Below, in pieces: positions 58,812-64,000 of a DNA stretch of 64,000 bases (positions within the stretch are counted from its first letter, which is position 1; each line of letters begins with the position of its first letter). The DNA is from Conus ventricosus (lineage: Eukaryota; Mollusca; Gastropoda; Neogastropoda; Conidae). The translations under genes were made by a program, and so were the position numbers. The notes beneath the pieces were generated by a model. It saw only the letters and a program-made list of their open reading frames with translations, did no database searches and was not told the DNA's origin. The stretch is from contig CM031603.1 in assembly GCA_018398815.1 (NCBI GenBank), positions 491,028-555,027 of the forward strand, read 5' to 3'.

Positions 58812-60040
58812 AGATGGCGCTATTCATTGCCTTTAGCTGCCATTGTTTTAATGGCAGATAGGCCCTTTTTGCACTTAAGAATAATATTCTCAATATACTT
58901 TCTAAAAGTCAGCATTCCGTCAAAGCCCGTACTCAATAAGCGGTTGATTCTATTGGTATTCCATTGAAGGAAATTGGTGACGGCACTTGTCCTGCATGCA
59001 TCTGATGTCTTGTTGGTGAGAGTGCAGACCAAGTCTGGGCTTTTGTTGGGTTGATGGACGATTCAGTATCCTGACACCACTGAGCTGAGATGAGTTGTTC
59101 AAGTGCTGCTGAACTGCTCTTCGTTTTTTCTTAAGCATTCTTTGGTGTTCTCTAGATCAGACCGTCATCTGCTAGTGTCAACACTCGAGCAATTCCGTTT
59201 CTGTTGAGGTCTGCAAGGCCTTTTGTGTACATATTGTATGAAACAGGGGAGAAAGGAGAACCCTGAGGTAATCCCACAGGAAGTTTATGAGGCTCAGATA
59301 TTCAGCCTCCAAATTGTACGATGACAGTTCGCTCCTGAAGTGCTGCTGTTATCCATCGTGTAAGAGTCCAGCTGACTCCAAAGTCAAGGAGCAGATCTAT
59401 AAGAGGCGAGAACTGGACTTTGTCATATGCATCCCCCAGGTCTATTGCAACTGCCAGTGTTTCTTCATTTGGAATTCTTCGTACACTGCATAAGCAAAAG
59501 CTTGCCGCAATTTCCCATGCACTTTTACCTGTTCTGTAGCCTCCTTAATATGGTGGGGGGATCTGTCTACTCTCAAGGTCTGTTGGGCGGATCTGTCTAC
59601 TCTCAAGGTCTGTTGGGGGATCTGTCTACTCTCAAGGTCTCTTGCGAGTTTTCTTGCTATGATTCGTTCCATGACCTTTCCTGCAGTATTTTGCTTAGCG
59701 AGTACGCCGTAGCCACTCAGCGGATGGTGATCTTTTCGTGGTTTTGGTAAAGCTGTCAGGTAACTTATGTCCAGTCTTCTGGGACATAGCCTTTATTGAA
59801 ATTGTCCTGGCAGAGACTAAAGAGATGGGCTCTGTACTCTTCTGAGAGCTGTTTGATATCTGCATACCATACTTTGTCTGGACCTGGAGCACTATCCTTA
59901 GTGCATCTAGCTATTGTACCATCCAGTTCAGATGCTGTGATTTCATCATCAATGCCAGTCTGGGCTAGGTGTTGATTTAACTTGGTCAAATATATCTTGT
60001 TTTCTTCTTGGACTCAGCTTTTGGCCTCCATTATTTTCAT
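58812..60040 (-). pseudogene. LINE reverse transcriptase remnant
   Basis: Minus-strand relic of a non-LTR retrotransposon ORF2. From the upstream side: SAPGPDKVWYADIKQ and GYVPEDWT (59989-59765), KVMERIIARKLARDLESRQ (about 59690-59640), AVAIDLGDAYDKVQF (motif A, near 59450-59415), GLPQGSPFSPV (motif B, near 59275-59245), TLADDGLI (motif C, near 59180-59155), and FRKYIENIILKCKKGLSAIK (near 58915-58850). Several frameshifts and stops separate these blocks, and a 30-bp triplication (59561-59650) interrupts the region before motif A. The RT blocks differ from both other LINEs in the window (here LADD rather than FADD at motif C). 5' and 3' ends are missing. Clearly inactive. Confidence 0.88.
59561..59650. 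repeat. 30-bp triplication inside the LINE remnant
   Basis: ATCTGTCTACTCTCAAGGTC plus TGTTGGG(C)GG occurs three times. The sequence is part of the reverse transcriptase frame, so this is a young tandem amplification of LINE sequence. Confidence 0.9.
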
Positions 60041-60114
60041 CGTCATATTCCCATTGATTTCATCGTCACGCCGTCGGATGTGTGTGTGTGGTATTAGCTG
60101 ACGAAGAAGATGCG

Positions 60115-60262
60115 TTCATACACATCCCTCACGGGTCTATTCCTACACATCCCTCACGGGTCTATGGCTAACATCCCTCACGGGTCTATGCCTACACATC
60201 CCTCACGGGTCTATGCCTACACATCCCTCACGGGTCTATGCCTACACATCCCTCACAGGTCT
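60115..60262. repeat. 25-bp minisatellite, 6 copies
   Basis: The unit is ACACATCCCTCACGGGTCTA plus TGCCT. Confidence 0.92.
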
Positions 60263-60344
60263 ATTCACCATCGAGCTTAAAATCTCTGAAGGGAGCGGTT
60301 TGAAACTGTGTACAATGGGGACCAAGATTAGCGTTGTTTAAGTT

Positions 60345-61272
60345 CAGGTTGCATCAACAGTTGGTCTGGTCGAGGACTGGTCGTGGACTGTATCAACAGT
60401 TGGTCTGGTCGTGGACTGTATCAACAGTTGGTCTGGTCGTGGACTGGTCGTGGACTGTATCAACAGATGGTCTGGTCGTGGACTGTATCAACAGTTGGTC
60501 TGGTCGTGGACTGTATCAACAGATGGTCTGGTCGTGGACTGTATCAACAGTTGGTCTGGTCGTGGACTGGTCGTGGACTGTATCAACAGTTGGTCTGGTC
60601 GTGGACTGTATCAACAGTTGGTCTGGTCGTGGACTGTATCACAGTGTCTGCGCGTACAACAGTTGGTCTGGTCGTGGACTGTATCAACAGTTGGTCTGGT
60701 CGGACGTAACAGTTGGTCGTGGACTGTATCAACTGTATCAACAGTTGGTCTGGTCGTGGACTGTATCAACAGTTGGTCTGGTCGTGGACTGTATCAACAG
60801 TTGGTCTGGTCGTGGACTGTATCAACAGTTGGTCTGGTCGTGGACTGTATCAACAGATGGTCTGGTCGTGGACTGTATCAACTGTATCAACAGTTGGTCT
60901 GGTCGTGGACTGTATCAACAGATGGTCTGGTCGTGGACTGTATCAACTGTATCAACAGTTGGTCTGGTCGTGGACTGTATCAACAGATGGTCTGGTCGTG
61001 GACTGTATCAACTGTATCAACAGTTGGTCTGGTCGTGGACTGTATCAACAGATGGTCTGGTCGTGGACTGTATCAACAGTTGGTCTGGTCGTGGACTGTA
61101 TCAACTGTATCAAAAGTTGGTCTGGTCGTGGACTGTATCAACAGATGGTCTGGTCGTGGACTGTATCAACAGTTGGTCTGGTCGTGGACTGTATCAACAG
61201 ATGGTTTGGTCGAGAACTGTATCAACAGATGGTTTGGTCGAGAACTGTATCAACAGATGGTTGGTCGTGGAC
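60345..61272. repeat. 28-bp minisatellite with 12-bp and 11-bp insert variants, about 30 copies
   Basis: The unit is CAACAGTTGGTCTGGTCGTGG plus ACTGTAT, alternating with CAACAGATGG forms. Some units carry an extra CTGGTCGTGGA or CAACTGTAT. The three overlapping long frames (28-residue period) result from a stop-free unit not divisible by 3. Confidence 0.95.
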
Positions 61273-61279
61273 TGGCTGC

Positions 61280-61512
61280 CGGCAATGACCAAGCCTTCAG
61301 CTACAGGTGTTCAGGCAATGACCAACCTTCAGCTACAGGTTGTTCAGACAATACCAAGCCTCAGCTACAGGTGTCAGGCAATGACCAAGCCTTCAGCTAC
61401 AGGTGTTCAGGCAATGACAAGCCTTCAGCTACAGGTGTTCAGGCAATGACCAAGCCTTCAGCTACAGGTGTTCAGGCAATGACCAAGCCTTCAGCTACAG
61501 GTGTTCCAGACA
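61280..61512. repeat. 33-bp minisatellite, about 7 copies
   Basis: The unit is AATGACCAAGCCTTCAGCTAC plus AGGTGTTCAGGC. Several units have lost one or more bases. Confidence 0.93.
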
Positions 61513-61575
61513 GGGGTCTCTTTTATGCCTTTCTTTTCAGCAAGTCCAAAACGGAAGGGGCAATGGTTTTGAGAG

Positions 61576-61592
61576 AGAGAGAGAGAGAGAGG

Positions 61593-61671
<79 letters not shown>
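61576..61671. repeat. (GA)n microsatellite
   Basis: About 95 bp of GA. Confidence 0.96.
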
Positions 61672-61679
61672 GTTTTCTA

Positions 61680-62180
61680 AGGACTCGTCTGTAAGAATAA
61701 AAAAATGTATTTACACAAACTCACTTTATCTTTACATAAAATTCCGTTGCGGTGTTGAAATTGGAAAATGTAGCACTACGTACACTCTGACTCACCCTGA
61801 AGGCCAGTGAGGGAGTGGCAGGAAATTGAAAATGAATATAGACTGGATAAGAGGGTGAGTGCAGAAATTGAAATGTGACTATAGACGGGATACAGGAGGG
61901 GGTCAAAAGACAGAAGGTGATATCTAGGACAGATGTGAGAGGACACATAGGAACTGGGCCAAGTTTGAACAACTAGACCATAGAGCTGTACGCAAGATCA
62001 CCTCAGCTTTTCGATGATAAGACCGTAAGGTTGTATGCAGAACGACAATGTGTTTTACACGTCAGAGCACGTGTCTGTGCACAAGAATTCTTTATTCAAT
62101 TTTTCATAGTCAGATCATAAATCAGTATGCAGTAGGACGTTGTTTTCTTTAACTGTGAGATCCAGGATCTGTTTGCAATT
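61680..62180. other. Single-copy stretch, no gene seen
   Basis: Weak internal duplications only (GAAATTGAAA.TGA near 61823 and 61865; CATAGAGCTGTACGCA-like and TAAGGTTGTATGCAG). Confidence 0.3.
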
Positions 62181-62181
62181 T

Positions 62182-62184
<3 letters not shown>

Positions 62185-62213
<29 letters not shown>

Positions 62214-62217
62214 GTGT

Positions 62218-62260
<43 letters not shown>
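62185..62260. repeat. (GT)n microsatellite
   Basis: GT with GGTGTGGT interruption. Confidence 0.95.
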
Positions 62261-62499
62261 AAATCATGGGCACAACACTTACAGTATCCGTTCGCCAAAT
62301 GTCGTTAAGTCAATGAAAGACAACGCAAAACAAAGAATGTTATATACAGACAGGCGCACAAACGCACAAGCCACACACATGACACAAAAACAGAAACACA
62401 AACATCACACACACGGATCGAGTCCAAATCATTTGGATAACAGATGACGGGTGGGGAGGCGGAGTGGTTGGGTGGAAGGCTTTACTCACAAACAGATAT

Positions 62500-62603
62500 A
62501 CACAGACATACAGTCACGGACACACAGACTCACACAGACATACACAGTCACAGAAACACACAGACACACAGAGACTCATACAGACTCACAGAGACATACA
62601 CAG

Positions 62604-62679
<76 letters not shown>

Positions 62680-62683
62680 TCAC

Positions 62684-62757
<74 letters not shown>
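62500..62757. repeat. CACAGA-type repeats, (AC)n and (GA)n
   Basis: Imperfect ACACAGACATACACAGTC-like repeats to 62606, AC 62607-62673, ACTC, then GA 62686-62755. Confidence 0.92.
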
Positions 62758-62872
62758 ATGCATACTCTCACAAATTCAGACGAAACATTTGACCCAATCA
62801 ATTGTTCTGTTCCAAAGTGTGTCTATAAGTTAATAAAATTATGTATTAAAAAAATCAAACTTTCTAACAGCT

Positions 62873-63180
62873 CTAAAATACTGCTGAACAAATTAGTAGT
62901 GGGGGAAAACAAGTGCAGGCTAATAATTCTTCGGCCATTATATAAACGACTTGGCAGAGATTTGGAAATATTTTTTTTAAAAAAAAAGGGGGGGGGGGGG
63001 GGGGAGAGAAAATGAGAACATAAGATAGGAAAATATATCATAAATACTAAACTGTTCACTAGCAGCATATAGGAACCATTGCAATCCCTCTCAAAGACAG
63101 ATCGTTTTCATATTGCCTGCTCCCAGGCCTTTCGCCCGCTGGATCGGACTCATCAGGGAGGCACGGCTGATTGTCTGTGC
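62873..63180 (-). mobile_element. Hammerhead element, copy 3 (5' part)
   Basis: Minus strand: GAGCACAGACAATCAGCC, hammerhead, GGCCTGGGAGCAGGCAATA, GAGAGGGATT, CTGCTAGTGAA, an A/T run and a C-run, TCTGCCAAGTCGTTTATATAA, CCTGCACTTGTTTTCCCCC, ending near TTGTTCAGCAGTAT (62873). It matches the start of the 669-nt unit at 42.6-43.4 kb and stops before the body, so it is truncated. Confidence 0.8.
63115..63167 (-). ncRNA. Hammerhead ribozyme with substituted cleavage base
   Basis: Same 53-nt layout as the intact copies: CTGATGA, stem II GTCC/GGGC (one G-U pair), GAAA, self-complementary GGCC, stem I CTCC/GGAG. At the cleavage position the copy has G (complement of C63124) where the intact copies have A, giving CUG. 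The NUH rule excludes G, so this copy should not cleave although its core is otherwise complete. Confidence 0.82.
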
Positions 63181-63229
63181 TCCTTTAGCCCTAAAAATAC
63201 TTTCCAAAAAAAAACACAAAAAAAACATA

Positions 63230-64000
63230 CATTGTCTACGAACACGCTTTTAGAATGTTTAGGAACTGGTATCAATTTTGTCTACACATGAAATGTTCAG
63301 GATCCTTTAGGAATGGATATCCACTGTCTACAAATAAAATGTTAGAATATTTTAGAAATTGGAATCCGTTGTCTACAAATGAAATGTTCAGAATCTTTTA
63401 GAAATTGGAATCCGTTGTCTACAAATGAAATGTTCAGAATCTTTTAGAAATTGGAATCCGTTGTCTACAAATGAAATGTTCAGAATCTTTTAGAAATTGG
63501 AATCCGTTGTCTACAAATGAAATGTTCAGAATCTTTTAGAAATTGGAATCCGTTGTCTACAAATGAAATGTTCAGAATCTTTTAGAAATTGGAATCCGTT
63601 GTCTACAAATGAAATGTTCAGAATCTTTTAGAAATTGGAATCCGTTGTCTACAAATGGAATGTTCAGAATCTTTCAGGAATTGACACCCTGTTGTCTACA
63701 AATAAAACCTTAAAAATCTTTTCGCGTAAATGAAATGTTAAGAATCTTTTAGAAATCGGCAGCCATTGTCTACAAATAAAATGTTCTTCAAGGAACTGGC
63801 AATCCATTGTTCGACAATAAATGGTCAGAATGTTTATAGGCATTGATGTTCATGTTAAACACAGACCTTTTACTGGCAATCCATTGTTCGACAATAAATG
63901 GTCAGAATGTTTATAGGAATTGATATCCATGGTAATAGTTAAACACAAACCTTTCACTGGCAATCCATTGTTGGACAATAAATGGTCAGAATGTTTTTAG
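63230..64000. repeat. 46-bp minisatellite passing into an 85-bp form
   Basis: Left: GAATCTTTTAGAAATTGGAA, TCCGTTGTCTACAAATG and AAATGTTCA, about ten near-identical units to 63670. Right (from about 63790): GGCAATCCATTGTTCGACAAT, AAATGGTCAGAATGTTTATAGG and a 35-bp addition ending AAACCTTTCACT. The right unit contains a diverged version of the left one. The array leaves the window. Confidence 0.92.

Noticed and set aside
60334..61694. Three overlapping frames of up to 427 codons with a 28-residue period
   Set aside because: Explained by a stop-free 28-bp repeat unit.

Overview
The window reads as non-coding DNA from an animal nuclear genome. It has no operon-like gene packing, dinucleotide microsatellites everywhere, dozens of tandem minisatellites, and remnants of several non-LTR retrotransposons and SINE-like elements. 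The repeat families (a tRNA-derived SINE, two short dispersed families, LINEs with short-repeat tails, hammerhead-bearing elements) together with the repeat density suggest an invertebrate, most likely a mollusc and perhaps a caenogastropod. That is inference; no host gene is present to anchor it. I find no convincing host protein-coding gene. Nearly all long reading frames are translations of repeat arrays or homopolymers.

Layout. 1-9.7 kb: minisatellites with units of 37, 49/63, 34, 58, 30, 47, 25 and 23 bp, a tRNA-derived SINE at 6.1-6.2 kb and G-rich purine tracts. 9.8-13.1 kb: a block present twice, separated by 978 A followed by 772 G, almost certainly an assembly or base-calling artefact. 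13.2-22.6 kb: a dispersed repeat and arrays of 45, 43, 32, about 30, 53, 28, 49/101, 43 and 48 bp. 22.8-24.3 kb: a LINE 3' end on the minus strand and a decayed LINE ORF2 C-terminus on the plus strand. 26.3-30.65 kb: the best coding sequence, a CR1/L2/Jockey-like LINE (endonuclease, reverse transcriptase, C-terminal zinc-knuckle-like motif), broken only by six single-base indels and carrying a 2A-like motif near its N-terminus. 31.0-33.6 kb: a 32-bp array of about 83 copies. 36.8-43.6 kb: a SINE-like repeat and two copies of a hammerhead-ribozyme element. 44-57 kb: more arrays, two further SINE-like copies and a possible CpG-rich promoter-like segment near 47 kb. 58.8-60.0 kb: a decayed LINE reverse transcriptase on the minus strand. 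60-64 kb: more arrays and a third hammerhead-element copy at 62.9-63.2 kb.

The most interesting content is the hammerhead element. Between 42337 and 43460 lies an insertion in a (TA)n tract that itself sits inside a minisatellite. It contains two complete, identical hammerhead motifs (plus strand 42365-42417, minus strand 42767-42819) and a truncated third (43436-43460), set in a 669-nt tandem unit plus a 210-220 bp inverted repeat. Two more copies (37.2-39.5 kb and 62.9-63.2 kb) carry damaged ribozymes. This resembles Penelope-like-element pseudo-LTRs or animal retrozymes, which are mobile non-autonomous RNAs that can circularise. A second theme is that several minisatellites appear to be amplified pieces of mobile elements (5.06, 37.46, 50.34 and 59.56 kb), so the order in which repeats arose can be read locally.
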